A DNA stretch of 64,000 nucleotides from Bordetella genomosp. 13 (GCF_002119665.1 NZ_CP021111.1:682001-746000), one strand, 5' to 3'; shown: positions 27,233 to 35,055, counted from the first letter of the stretch. Numbers and translations are program-made. Notes: generated by a model not told the origin, from the letters alone.

Positions 27233-27267
27233 AAAACAAGGCCCCGGTGCATGCGCATGGGGCCTTG
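27233..27267 (-). terminator. Intrinsic terminator after the DUF3577 gene
   Basis: CAAGGCCCC and GGGGCCTTG form a perfect 9-bp stem; on the minus strand TTTTC follows. It starts 5 nt after the DUF3577 stop and lies before the DUF3275 gene. Confidence 0.7.
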
Positions 27268-27271
27268 CAGA

Positions 27272-27808
27272 TCAGAACGACTCGGCCAGGGCCGGCGCGT
27301 CAGCGGGTGCATCGGCGTCGTCATTGGCGGCGGCTTCGGATGCGGGCGCGTCCTGGGCTGCCGACGCGCTGGAGGGTGCTGGTGCATCCTCGCTCGCCGC
27401 GTCATCGGTCGTCTTGGGCTCGGCCTTGTAGACCATCTCGCCATCAATCTTGATCCAGTTCACAAAGAGCAGGCGGGCCTTCAGGCTGACGCCCTGCTGG
27501 CCGGCATTCTTCCCCTTGGAGTAGGTGAAGATGTCGGTCCACAGGTCGCCGAGGCGGAAGCCGATCAGCACCTTGCGTTCGGCCTTGACGGCCTCTTCGC
27601 AACGGCGGACCAGATGCTGAGCTTCGCTGCCGGACACCCGCACGTCGAAACGGCGGTACTCGGGAGCGTTGCTCGGACCATTGAGCGCTGCGATGTCGCA
27701 GGCCAGGAACGGCTCACCTTTCTTGGGCTTCACTTCGCGGATGCGATTGAGATACCCGAGGCCAGTGATGTGCAGGTCGAAGAACGATTTTTCGGATGAA
27801 GTGGTCAT
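27272..27808 (-). CDS. DUF3577/STY4534 family ICE replication-associated protein
   Basis: Protein of 178 aa. The N-terminal 120 residues (FFDLHITGLGYLNRIREVKP, KKGEPFLACDIAALNGP, LLFVNWIKIDGEMVYK) match DUF3577, called STY4534-type replication protein in SPI-7-like islands; the pattern looks OB-like. The last 50 residues are Ala/Asp/Pro-rich and disordered. CTGGAG precedes ATG 27808. It lies 3' of leader L8 and the two-stem element A. Role in element DNA metabolism is inferred. Confidence 0.8.
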   Translation of the reverse strand: MTTSSEKSFFDLHITGLGYLNRIREVKPKKGEPFLACDIAALNGPSNAPEYRRFDVRVSGSEAQHLVRRCEEAVKAERKVLIGFRLGDLWTDIFTYSKGKNAGQQGVSLKARLLFVNWIKIDGEMVYKAEPKTTDDAASEDAPAPSSASAAQDAPASEAAANDDADAPADAPALAESF

Positions 27809-27840
27809 GGTGAATCTCCAGACTTGAGAACAAGAAAAGC

Positions 27841-27893
27841 GGAGACACACCGACCCTGGCGGGGAGGTGTGGAAACCCCCGCGCGGGTTGTGG
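27841..27893 (-). promoter_or_regulatory. Leader hairpin L8
   Basis: CACACC and GGTGTG (27846-27851, 27866-27871) enclose a CCCC/GGG-containing interior; upstream on the minus strand is CCCGCGCGGGGG. After the hairpin comes TCTCCGCTTTTCTTG and then CTGGAG. Confidence 0.55.
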
Positions 27894-27995
27894 ATCGTGA
27901 GACCCGGAAACAACTACCGTGGCATCTCCATCGATGACTCGACGGACGTTCGCGCTATGGATGCCGAGAGCGAACTGGGGTGATCAACGCGGCCG

Positions 27996-28064
27996 GAACC
28001 GCGTCGTAGCCTTGAAGACCTTGGCTACCTGGGCATGCTGCTGACGGGTGTCAGCGGAACATGG
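27996..28064 (-). ncRNA. Two-stem-loop intergenic element, copy A
   Basis: One of three related copies. Stem 1 is GTAGCC/GGCTAC (28006-28011, 28023-28028), stem 2 is GCTGAC/GTCAGC (28040-28045, 28050-28055), joined by CTGGGCATG. The flanks GAACCGC and GGAACATGG are also conserved with copy B. It lies about 190 nt before the DUF3577 gene. Whether it acts as RNA or DNA is not known. Confidence 0.6.
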
Positions 28065-28154
28065 CAGCAGCGTGGCTCCTACAGACGCGGGCTGCCAGAA
28101 GGAATCGGCATCAGCGATGTTCCCGATTGCTCGACCACCGGGGGCATGAACCAA

Positions 28155-28180
28155 AGAAAAGCCCCTCGATCGAGGGGCTG
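28155..28180 (-). terminator. Intrinsic terminator of the gene ending at 28203
   Basis: A 20-bp perfect palindrome (AGCCCCTCGATCGAGGGGCT, 28160-28179) is followed on the minus strand by TTTCTTTGG. It lies 23 nt after the stop of the 266-codon gene. Confidence 0.7.
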
Positions 28181-28202
28181 TGAAGGAACACAAGGGTTGG
28201 TT

Positions 28203-29003
28203 TCAGTGCCGCACGCTGCGCGCCTTGCCGGAGAGCGTTTCCACCCGGATAAGGCGCCAACTGCCGTCATCGATTAAGCGCTCCAGCGTGTCACCGAGAT
28301 CGTCGAAATAGACGTCATCGACGCGCTCGACGGATTCACCGTCGCGGTGCAGTTCGACCACATAGACGTCGCCGCCGCGGTCGTAGCTCACCGTGACCTG
28401 GCCGCTGAACTTACCGGTCTCGACCGTGAAACGGATGGACGGCGGAGTGGCGATGATGTCGTGCGGCTTGGGGTCGACCAGCGAGAAGTCCCGGGCATTG
28501 GCGTCAACCAGCAGGTGGCTGATGTACCGATGACCATCTGGTGCGGGCAGCTTCTGCAACTGCTGGATCAGTTCGGCCAGTTCCGGGCAGCGTGCCTGTG
28601 GCACAGGCAGCTCCGTGGTGGCGTCGCCCAGAATCACCGACTTGACGGTGTAGGGCCTGCCATCGGCCAGGTACTCCGTCTTCTCCCGGGGTGTGCCGAC
28701 GCGCTGGCCATCGAAGTGGCGACGCGCATACGGAATGACTTCCACTTTGCTGCCTTCGGCTGGAACAGCAGTGACCAGATGGCGATCGACCACTGCGAAC
28801 TGGGTCGGCTTGACCTTCACAACGATCGCGTCGTCGGTGACCGCGATCACCTTGCCTTGGAACGGACTGGGATCGGCCGCGAAGCCCAGCATAGTTTTCT
28901 GCGGCGTACCGTCGTAGACGTTGAACTTGAACGACCTAGCATTGCGAGGCACATGGCCTGCGACCAGGGTGGGCATTTGAGAGCGGATGAGAGCGTGGTC
29001 CAT
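28203..29003 (-). CDS. Conserved ICE protein of unknown function (266 aa)
   Basis: Soluble, beta-rich protein of 266 aa. Blocks include GHVPRNARSFKFNVYDGTPQ near the N-terminus and GFAADPSPFQGKVIAVTDDA, then IVVKVKPTQFAVVDRHLV, a KfrB-like or small-barrel pattern. The C-terminal third (FSGQVTVSYDRGGDVYVVEL) is also beta-rich. No fold can be named with confidence. TAGGAG precedes ATG 29003. It has leader L9 and a terminator, so it may be its own transcription unit. Confidence 0.65.
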   Translation of the reverse strand: MDHALIRSQMPTLVAGHVPRNARSFKFNVYDGTPQKTMLGFAADPSPFQGKVIAVTDDAIVVKVKPTQFAVVDRHLVTAVPAEGSKVEVIPYARRHFDGQRVGTPREKTEYLADGRPYTVKSVILGDATTELPVPQARCPELAELIQQLQKLPAPDGHRYISHLLVDANARDFSLVDPKPHDIIATPPSIRFTVETGKFSGQVTVSYDRGGDVYVVELHRDGESVERVDDVYFDDLGDTLERLIDDGSWRLIRVETLSGKARSVRH

Positions 29004-29030
29004 GGAAATCTCCTAGAAGAAGACCAAAGG

Positions 29031-29070
29031 ACGCCCGCCCGCCACCGGGGTTGGGAGCCCCTGGTGGGTT
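29031..29070 (-). promoter_or_regulatory. Leader hairpin L9
   Basis: CCACC-GGGG and CCCC-T-GGTGG (29042-29050, 29058-29067) form a 9-bp stem with one bulged T, an extended version of the CCC..GGGG/CCCC..GGG core. CTTTGGTCTTCTTC follows before the ribosome binding site. Confidence 0.6.
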
Positions 29071-29119
29071 GAGGTAAATGGCGCGGGATGCGCCGGGGAT
29101 GAACAACGACCTGTGCGGC

Positions 29120-29190
29120 GAACCGCACCGTAGCCTTGGAGGTCGATGGCTACCTGGGCATGTTGCTGACCTCAAGTCAGCGGAACATGG
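29120..29190 (-). ncRNA. Two-stem-loop intergenic element, copy B
   Basis: Stem 1 GTAGCC/GGCTAC (29130-29135, 29148-29153) and stem 2 GCTGAC/GTCAGC (29165-29170, 29176-29181) are identical to copy A, whereas both loops differ. It lies about 117 nt upstream of the 266-codon gene and just before leader L9. Confidence 0.6.
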
Positions 29191-29263
29191 GTTCAGAGTG
29201 CACCGGCTCCATTGACCTGCCGACAAAGAATCGGCACCCCGGCCGGGTCGGTTTCCTGCACGC

Positions 29264-29290
29264 GAAAAAAACCCCTGCGAACAGGGGCTG
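29264..29290 (-). terminator. Intrinsic terminator of the gene ending at 29308
   Basis: CAGGGG/CCCCTG stem with a 4-nt loop; on the minus strand TTTTTTTCGC follows. It lies 18 nt past the stop of the 237-codon gene. Confidence 0.75.
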
Positions 29291-29307
29291 TGGCTTGAGG
29301 TGTGGCG

Positions 29308-30021
29308 TCACTCCTCGAAGATCGGCAGACCTTCCAGGATCTGCGCGTCCGCATCGAGGATCAGGATGCGCACGTCGGCCTGCGCTGCCAGGTGCAGGAC
29401 GTTGACCAGGCTCTCGGGCATGGCCTTCTTGAGATGCTCCCGACGCAGGTCTTCGGCCGTGATGCCCTCGACATGGCCGAGGTTCTCGTCCGTCCAGGGC
29501 GTGGCGATCAGCTTGACCCCGATCGCCGGGCTGTACGGAATGCGGAACGCGACGAACAGAAACCGGGTCGGCGTGGCGATGTCGGCCAGCTCGGCCAGGT
29601 AGCGCCCGGCATCTTCGGTGATGTGGGCGGAACTGATCTCCCAGCAGCGGCTGTAGAAGCCGGTATCGAATGTCAGGCGCCGGATGACTTCGCGTGCGGC
29701 CTCGTCGGAATAGGTGTCGCCGACATGGACAGGCTGGCCGAAGTCATCGCCGGCAACCGCATAGGTCACGGTTCGCACGATGCCCTCGGTCTGGCATTGA
29801 TCCTCGAGTTCCTCGCTGATCTCCTGGCCCTCGGTGATCAGGGCAAAGTCGTTGCAGAAGATGCAGGGGAACTGTGCGACCTGATCGTCAGGCAGATGAG
29901 CCTGGCTGGAGTGAAGTAGCCGCCAGACCGGTGGGCTGTCGTCCTCGTAGGTGATGCAAAGCGTGCGGACGATGCGCAGGTTCTGATAACCGCGAACGAA
30001 CGGATTCGATTGGATGGACAT
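29308..30021 (-). CDS. Conserved ICE protein of unknown function (237 aa)
   Basis: Soluble protein of 237 aa. It carries IFCNDFALITEGQEISEELE in the first half and a long C-terminal region ending VRILILDADAQILEGLPIFE, an ending shared by plasmid and ICE proteins (DUF5983-like; tentative). CTGGAG precedes ATG 30021, with leader L10 upstream. It has its own terminator. No catalytic motif is seen. Confidence 0.65.
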   Translation of the reverse strand: MSIQSNPFVRGYQNLRIVRTLCITYEDDSPPVWRLLHSSQAHLPDDQVAQFPCIFCNDFALITEGQEISEELEDQCQTEGIVRTVTYAVAGDDFGQPVHVGDTYSDEAAREVIRRLTFDTGFYSRCWEISSAHITEDAGRYLAELADIATPTRFLFVAFRIPYSPAIGVKLIATPWTDENLGHVEGITAEDLRREHLKKAMPESLVNVLHLAAQADVRILILDADAQILEGLPIFEE

Positions 30022-30044
30022 GGGATTTCTCCAGCAGAGAATAG

Positions 30045-30084
30045 GCGGAGCTATCCCCTGCTGGGGATTAAGCCCCAGCGGGTG
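30045..30084 (-). promoter_or_regulatory. Leader hairpin L10
   Basis: GCTGGGG and CCCCAGC (30060-30066, 30073-30079) form a 7-bp stem with a 6-nt loop inside an outer CCC/GGG pairing; TAGCTCCGCCTATTCTC follows before CTGGAG. Compared with L6 the stem changes by compensatory substitution (CGGGG/CCCCG to CTGGGG/CCCCAG). Confidence 0.6.
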
Positions 30085-30101
30085 GATGAAGTGGTGGACG
30101 C

Positions 30102-30791
30102 TCAGGCGGAGCGGTGGGAAGTGCTGCTTTCCAGCAGGCGTTCGGCGAGCCTCAGGCGCAGGGATCTGCGGGTGGCGTCATCGCCGATACCGGCGAGCAG
30201 GCTGACGGTTTCGAGCGCGATCCGGGCGGCCGCCTCGTCAAGATCGCCGGCCTGAATCGCCTTGTGCAGGTCCTGCCCGAGTTCCAGGGCGCGGGTCGAG
30301 CTGCTGTAGACGGTGACGTCGCGGCTGATGAACATGCCGTTGCCGCCAAACTCGAAGAGACGCGGCCTGTCGCTGTGCCAACATCCCTCGAACCGGATGG
30401 CTCGGAGGCCGTGTCCGTCGTCGAAGCATCTGGCGACGACAAACAGCGTGTCCAGTTCCGCGCCGTCCTCGAAGCGATGAGCCCTGAGAAGGTGATCCAG
30501 TTGCGGATCGCTCTCCGCGGAAAAGTGCTTCGCCAGCAGGCGTAGGTAGGACTGAATGCTGGGCTCTTCATCCTCGGGGAACGGCCGGCCGAGCTGGTAG
30601 GCCAGTTCGACCAGGTTGTCGCGGATGTCGTCCCATTGCGGATCGCTGCCTTCGGATGTCCGGGCGATGTACGTCTCTCCGTCGCCGGGATAGGTCTCGT
30701 CCAGATTGAACCCGCCGAATAGCGCGGTGATGACCGGCGTGATCCGGTCGAGCACAAGAACGCCGGTGGCGTCGTAGTAGTTGTTGGACAT
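30102..30791 (-). CDS. Conserved ICE protein of unknown function (229 aa)
   Basis: Acidic soluble protein of 229 aa. It has LDRITPVITALFGGFNLDET, a DDGHGLRAIRFEGCWH core and an alpha-helical C-terminus rich in Arg/Leu. No domain was recognised. CAAGGAG lies 5 nt before ATG 30791 and leader L11 lies upstream. It belongs to the block of single genes with individual leaders. Confidence 0.65.
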   Translation of the reverse strand: MSNNYYDATGVLVLDRITPVITALFGGFNLDETYPGDGETYIARTSEGSDPQWDDIRDNLVELAYQLGRPFPEDEEPSIQSYLRLLAKHFSAESDPQLDHLLRAHRFEDGAELDTLFVVARCFDDGHGLRAIRFEGCWHSDRPRLFEFGGNGMFISRDVTVYSSSTRALELGQDLHKAIQAGDLDEAAARIALETVSLLAGIGDDATRRSLRLRLAERLLESSTSHRSA

Positions 30792-30814
30792 GGTGGCTCC
30801 TTGGTTGAAGAAAC

Positions 30815-30851
30815 TGCGGAGCCGCGCCCTGGCGGACGTGGGGAGTCCGCA
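30815..30851 (-). promoter_or_regulatory. Leader hairpin L11
   Basis: GCGGAC/GTCCGC (30832-30837, 30845-30850) form a 6-bp stem with a 7-nt loop; TGCGGA and TCCGCA offer an alternative pairing. GTTTCTTC follows before CAAGGAG. Confidence 0.5.
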
Positions 30852-30914
30852 GAGTTGCGAAGCGAGGTATCGACGCCAGACAGGCATCGGTCCTCGGGTA
30901 GCGGACGCAGCTGC

Positions 30915-31178
30915 TCAGCGGGCGGGCATGCCTGCTACCGGTGTGTCCGATGGGGGATAGATCACGGTCAGGAACTGCCTGCCGTTGTGATCGCGGAAGC
31001 ACGTGCCGTCCGGTACGGCAACCCAGGTGATCCAGTCATGGACCTCCAGCGTCGTGCCGCGAACGATTCGGGCTCTGAACCAGCGGCCGGGCAGTTGGCC
31101 GTCGCCGTAGAACCCGGCGCTGGTGCGCGCGTGATGCGCGTTGAGCCGCCGGACGATTTGTCTGAGCGTCAGGGACAT
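30915..31178 (-). CDS. Small conserved ICE protein
   Basis: Protein of 87 aa, basic at the start (LTLRQIVRRLNAHHAR) and beta-rich later (WFRARIVRGTTLEVHDWITW). No known domain. CAGGAG precedes ATG 31178. Leader L12 lies upstream. The size and basic start would fit a nucleic-acid-binding accessory, but nothing more can be said. Confidence 0.6.
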   Translation of the reverse strand: MSLTLRQIVRRLNAHHARTSAGFYGDGQLPGRWFRARIVRGTTLEVHDWITWVAVPDGTCFRDHNGRQFLTVIYPPSDTPVAGMPAR

Positions 31179-31209
31179 GTGCCACTCCTGAGATGAAGAG
31201 GAGGAACAC

Positions 31210-31243
31210 GGCCCCGGCAGGGACACGTGTCCCTCGTAGGGTT
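31210..31243 (-). promoter_or_regulatory. Leader hairpin L12
   Basis: AGGGACAC/GTGTCCCT is a 16-bp perfect palindrome (31219-31234) framed by CCCC and a GGG stretch. GTGTTCCTCCTCTTC follows before the Shine-Dalgarno CAGGAG. Confidence 0.55.
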
Positions 31244-31277
31244 GGAGAAAAGGTGCGAGTGCGACGGCGAGGCAGGC

Positions 31278-31670
31278 TCACCAACCGTTGTAGTTGAGGA
31301 CCAAGTCGGCGATGACCTTGCGCCGCTCCAGATCGAGGCCGCCGAAGTCGGACAGCCCCTCGAAGCCGCAACGCTTGAGCATCGCGCCGCCTTCGCGGGC
31401 GTTGTAGAAGCTCACCATCGCGGACAGGAACATCCGCTGGCCACTGCTCAGGACACCCAGGGCGTCGTTGAGCATCAGCATGTTGGGCCGCAGCTCCCAC
31501 TTGGTCGTGGCACGCTGCAAGCCTTCGCGGGTGCCGTCGCCGAACCACTCGGCGCCGGCGATCTCGGCACCGCGCTTCCAGGCCTGGAAGAACGCGGACG
31601 GGGCCTGGGTGAAATGCGCATCTTCCCGCGCGATCTGATCGAACACTTCTTGAGGCAATGACAAGCTCAT
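31278..31670 (-). CDS. Small conserved ICE protein (130 aa)
   Basis: Protein of 130 aa, helical (SLPQEVFDQIAREDAHFTQA, FFQAWKRGAEIAGAEWFGDG, MLMLNDALGVLSSGQRMFLS). No domain recognised. AAGGAG lies 7 nt before ATG 31670. Only 28 nt separate it from the upstream 84-aa gene, so it has no leader hairpin and is probably co-translated with that gene. Confidence 0.6.
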   Translation of the reverse strand: MSLSLPQEVFDQIAREDAHFTQAPSAFFQAWKRGAEIAGAEWFGDGTREGLQRATTKWELRPNMLMLNDALGVLSSGQRMFLSAMVSFYNAREGGAMLKRCGFEGLSDFGGLDLERRKVIADLVLNYNGW

Positions 31671-31698
31671 GAGGAATCTCCTTGGATGGCAGGGGCAA

Positions 31699-31953
31699 TC
31701 ACGGGTGCGAGCGCTGTGTCCACGCGCCTGTCGCCAGGGCTTTGGCTGCGGCGTCGCGGCTGGGGAAGTACTCGAAGGACTCGCGGGAGCAAGGTCCGTC
31801 GTGGTCATCGAACGCGCCGATGTAGTAACCAGCGGCACTGCGAAGAACCTGCAGAGGCAGGCGCTTGCCGACAAAGGTCAGGGCCAGGTAGCCGATGGAA
31901 TCGGCTCGGGCCGCCTGTGCCGTGATGGGTGGCGAAGTGGAAGCAAGGGACAT
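31699..31953 (-). CDS. Small ICE protein (84 aa)
   Basis: Protein of 84 aa with a beta-rich core (YLALTFVGKRLPLQVLRSAA, GYYIGAFDDHDGPCSRESFE) and an AAAKALATGAW helix, similar to short plasmid-related proteins. TGGAG lies 6 nt before ATG 31953. It is the first gene after the long intergenic region with element C and has leader L14. Confidence 0.6.
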   Translation of the reverse strand: MSLASTSPPITAQAARADSIGYLALTFVGKRLPLQVLRSAAGYYIGAFDDHDGPCSRESFEYFPSRDAAAKALATGAWTQRSHP

Positions 31954-31983
31954 GGGGCTCTCCATGGGGAAAATGGAAAGCTC

Positions 31984-32019
31984 AATCCCGACGGGATGAA
32001 GGAACTTCCCGTGAGGTGG
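31984..32019 (-). promoter_or_regulatory. Leader hairpin L14
   Basis: CGGGA/TCCCG (31992-31996, 32007-32011) form a stem with a 10-nt loop; ATCCCG/CGGGAT is an alternative local stem. TTTCCATTTTCCCC follows before the ribosome binding site. Confidence 0.5.
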
Positions 32020-32095
32020 ATCGAAGCATCGACGCCAGGTATCGGCGGCGTCCGCGCGGGCGATGCGAAGCGGACTGGTTCGGTCTACGCGGAAG

Positions 32096-32163
32096 GTTCC
32101 GCGGCGCAGCCTTGAAGACCGGAGCTGCCTGGGCATGGCGCTGACGGAGTCAGCAACGCATGG
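32096..32163 (-). ncRNA. Two-stem-loop intergenic element, copy C
   Basis: Stem 1 is GCAGC/GCTGC (32106-32110, 32124-32128), where copies A and B have a T-A pair at the second position instead of C-G. Stem 2 GCTGAC/GTCAGC (32140-32145, 32149-32154) has only a 3-nt loop. The linker CTGGGCATG is identical. It lies about 140 nt before the 84-aa gene. Confidence 0.6.
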
Positions 32164-32269
32164 GCTTAGCTTCGGAGAGCAGTGCGAGCTTGTCGTGCAA
32201 CAAATCGAAGCTGCGCGGTTCCTGATTTCCAAGCGCTGGATAGCGCTGTCGCCATTTAGCAGCGCACAC

Positions 32270-32293
32270 GAAAAGGCCCCGCAGTGCGGAGCC
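32270..32293 (-). terminator. Terminator-like hairpin in the long intergenic region
   Basis: On the minus strand GGCTCCGCA and TGCGGGGCC pair (one G-T) and TTTTCG follows. No recognised gene ends here; it may end an unannotated RNA or topB read-through. Confidence 0.5.
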
Positions 32294-32574
32294 GGTTGTG
32301 AAACAGGGAGCAGAGGTTGTCGGCCGTGCGGCCGGCGTGTTTCAGGACAAGGAAAGACCAAGGTGCCGAAGGCTGGAGGCCTTCGGCTGGATGACAAAGG
32401 AGTGCCACCCGTGGGCTGCTACAGGCGTGGGGCCGTCGTCAAAGCCGCCGCTGCACCAGCAATCGCACTCGACCGGTATCGTGGCTGGGGTCGATATCCT
32501 CTGGCACGCATCCGCGCACAAAGGGCGCCCGTTTTTTCACCGGCGGGCACCGGCACCGAATACCGTCGACCCCG

Positions 32575-32619
32575 AAGAGTCTCCTGGCGGCTCGCGAGAC
32601 GAGGCGCCAGGAGACTCTT
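32575..32619. repeat. Perfect 15-bp inverted repeat
   Basis: AAGAGTCTCCTGGCG (32575-32589) and CGCCAGGAGACTCTT (32605-32619) are exact reverse complements separated by 15 nt. It has no T-tract, is far from the topB stop (208 nt) and is stronger than a terminator needs. It could be a nick or binding site. Confidence 0.7.
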
Positions 32620-32826
32620 CTGAGTGAACGGAAGAACCGCGGATCAAGGGAATCGCGTGGGGCGCCATTCGCGGACCAACTGCCTTCTCGCCCTGTGGCC
32701 ACACGTGCCAGGCAGGACGCGCACACCGTCGCAGAAGGGATCGCGTGCTGGGGAGGCCCCGCAACGCGCGGGGCGCATGCCTCGCCGCCGGGGGAGCGGC
32801 AGGCGCGGCAGACGTGTTTTCAGGCT

Positions 32827-34842
32827 TCAGGACGCCTTGGGTGACGCGCGCCGCTTGCGCGGCGCCGGGCGTTTGCCCGTCGAAGATTCGACAGGCAGTG
32901 TGCCCTTGCAGTCTGGGTAGCGGCTGCACGACCAAAAGATGCCGCTCTTGCCGGTGCGCTGGCGCATCGGCGACGTGCACAACGGGCAGGCCGGCGTCGG
33001 CGGCAGCTTGAGGGACAACCTGGTGCCGCGGTGCTGCTGGACCAACTGCGTGATCCAGGCCGACTGCTTCTCGATAAAGGTGTCCAGCGTCATCTGGCCG
33101 GCCTCGATCATGTCCAGCGCCTGCTCCCAGATCGCCGTGGTGCCCGGATCGGCAATCGCCACCGGCACCGCATCGATCAGCGTGAAGGCCGCATCCGACG
33201 CGCGGATGGCGCGGCCTTTCTTCAGCAGATAGCTACGGCCCAGCAGGCCGTTGATGATGCTGGCGCGCGTGGCTTCGGTGCCGATACCCGTCGTTTCCTT
33301 GAGCTTCTGCTTCAGTCGCGGGTCGGTCACCAACTTGGCAACACCCTTCATGGCCTTGATCAGTTCGCCCTGGGTGTAGGGCTTGGGTGGCAAGGTCTTC
33401 AGCGCCTTCATCTCAACTTGCTCGACGCCGCACTGCATGCCGCTGGTCAGCGGCGGCAGGATCTGACCGCGCTGCGCCGGCTCATCATCCGACTTCTCCG
33501 GACCAGCATTGACCAACGCCAGGCGCCAGCCAGGCACGACCACCTGCTTGCCGGTCGCCTGCAGTGGCTGGCCACCGCTGGTCAACACCGCTGTGGTCCG
33601 ATCGAACTCATGGTGCGGCAGGAACTGCGCCAGGTAGTGGGACCGGATCAGGCCGTACACCGCCTGTTCCTTCTCCGACATGGCTGAAAGCCGGGTGGGT
33701 TCCAGCGTCGGGATGATGCCGTGGTGAGCCGTCACCTTGTCGTCATTCCACGCGCGTGAACGTTGGCTGCGGTCCAGCTTATCGATTAGCGGTCGCAGGC
33801 CGGGATCGGTGGCGAGCAAGGCACCGAGGACGGCCGGCACTTCGGCCAGCATGCTTTCGGGCAGGTAGCCCGAGTCGGAGCGTGGATAGGTCGTCGCCTT
33901 GTGCGTTTCGTACAGCGCCTGGGCAATGTCCAGCGTCTCCTGCACATCGAGGCCGAGCTGGCGCGAACACACTTCCTGCAAGGTACCCAGGTCGAACGGC
34001 AGCGGTGCGGCTTCCCGCACGCGCTCGGTCTCGACCGACACCACCCGCGCCTCGCGGTCGGCGCGGATACGATCGGCTGCGTGCTGCGCCACCGGCTGCT
34101 GGAGGCAGCGTCCCGCCGCATCGGAGGTGCTGTCGGGCGGCAGCCAATGGGCGCCGAAGGAGTGGCCCGACTGAGCCAGCAAGACCTCGACCGTCCAGTA
34201 CGGCACGGATACGAACCTAGCGATCTCGCGGTCGCGGTCGACCACCAGGCGCAGCGTGGGGGTCTGTACCCGACCGACCGACAGCACGCCCGAGTAGCCG
34301 GCTTGGCGTCCGAGCACGGTGAACAGCCGACTCAGGTTCATGCCGATCAGCCAGTCGGCACGCGAGCGGGCCAGGGCCGAGTAGTACAACGACAGCGTCT
34401 CGGCCGAAGGCTTCAACGCGCCCAGCGCTTTGCGGATCGATGCATCGTTGAGCGCCGACAGCCACAGCCGCTGGATTGGGCCGCGGTAGCTGCACAGGTC
34501 GAGGATTTCGCGGGCGATCATTTCGCCTTCGCGATCGGCGTCGGTGGCGATCACCAACTCGCTCGCTTGGGCGACGAGGTGCTTGACCACCTTGAATTGC
34601 GCTGCGACCGAAGCCTTGACCTCGACGCGCCAGCGCTCGGGAATGATAGGTAGTTGCTCGATGGACCAGCGCTTGTACTGCTCGCCGTAGCCTTCGGGCG
34701 GAACCGCTTCGATCAGATGGCCGATGCACCAGGTCACGACGGTACCCGAACCGCTGTAGCAGCCGGAACCTCGCTGGCCGGCGCCCAGCACGCGGGCGAT
34801 GTCCTTGCCTTGCGAAGGCTTCTCGCACAGGAACACGCGCAT
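32827..34842 (-). CDS. topB: DNA topoisomerase III (TopB), ICE-type
   Basis: Type IA topoisomerase of 671 aa. The TOPRIM acidic residues are in DADRE (101-105), the catalytic tyrosine is Y319 in TYPRSDSGYLPES, and the C-terminus has a zinc finger (CPLC ... CSRYPDC) followed by a Lys/Arg-rich tail. It relaxes and decatenates single-stranded regions and is a core gene of SPI-7/ICEclc-type islands, probably for processing replicating or transferring DNA. GGAGG lies 4 nt before ATG 34842. A 280-nt gap with a 15-bp palindrome separates it from ssb. Confidence 0.94.
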   Translation of the reverse strand: MRVFLCEKPSQGKDIARVLGAGQRGSGCYSGSGTVVTWCIGHLIEAVPPEGYGEQYKRWSIEQLPIIPERWRVEVKASVAAQFKVVKHLVAQASELVIATDADREGEMIAREILDLCSYRGPIQRLWLSALNDASIRKALGALKPSAETLSLYYSALARSRADWLIGMNLSRLFTVLGRQAGYSGVLSVGRVQTPTLRLVVDRDREIARFVSVPYWTVEVLLAQSGHSFGAHWLPPDSTSDAAGRCLQQPVAQHAADRIRADREARVVSVETERVREAAPLPFDLGTLQEVCSRQLGLDVQETLDIAQALYETHKATTYPRSDSGYLPESMLAEVPAVLGALLATDPGLRPLIDKLDRSQRSRAWNDDKVTAHHGIIPTLEPTRLSAMSEKEQAVYGLIRSHYLAQFLPHHEFDRTTAVLTSGGQPLQATGKQVVVPGWRLALVNAGPEKSDDEPAQRGQILPPLTSGMQCGVEQVEMKALKTLPPKPYTQGELIKAMKGVAKLVTDPRLKQKLKETTGIGTEATRASIINGLLGRSYLLKKGRAIRASDAAFTLIDAVPVAIADPGTTAIWEQALDMIEAGQMTLDTFIEKQSAWITQLVQQHRGTRLSLKLPPTPACPLCTSPMRQRTGKSGIFWSCSRYPDCKGTLPVESSTGKRPAPRKRRASPKAS

Positions 34843-35055
34843 GGAGCCTCCTCGGATACGTGCTGTTGATCGGATGGACGACAGCATGTCCGCGCAGGGA
34901 GAACTCGACAGCAAGGAAGCGGAACGGGATGGACACCGATTTGTGTGGACGACAGGAAAACGCCGCCCGCAGCGGTGTGGGCAGGTCGCTGCGGAAGGCG
35001 TTACGGAAGCGTCGTGTCGGGAGGGCGACTGGAAGCCGATGGACGTCGATGACGC

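Larger units (their letters stand above)
31954..32826. other. 873-nt intergenic region with several structured elements
   Basis: No convincing gene. It holds leader L14, two-stem element C (32096-32163), a terminator-like hairpin (32270-32293), a GCCGAAGGC/GCCTTCGGC hairpin near 32373-32396 and a 15-bp perfect inverted repeat (32575-32619). This density of dyads makes it a candidate for an origin (oriT or oriV), a non-coding RNA or a promoter hub of the ICE. Confidence 0.5.

Noticed and set aside
30050..30068. CTATCCCC ... GGGGAT in leader L10 as a fourth copy of the 15-bp palindrome
   Set aside because: Its centre has four bases instead of one and it is part of the leader stem; not the same site.
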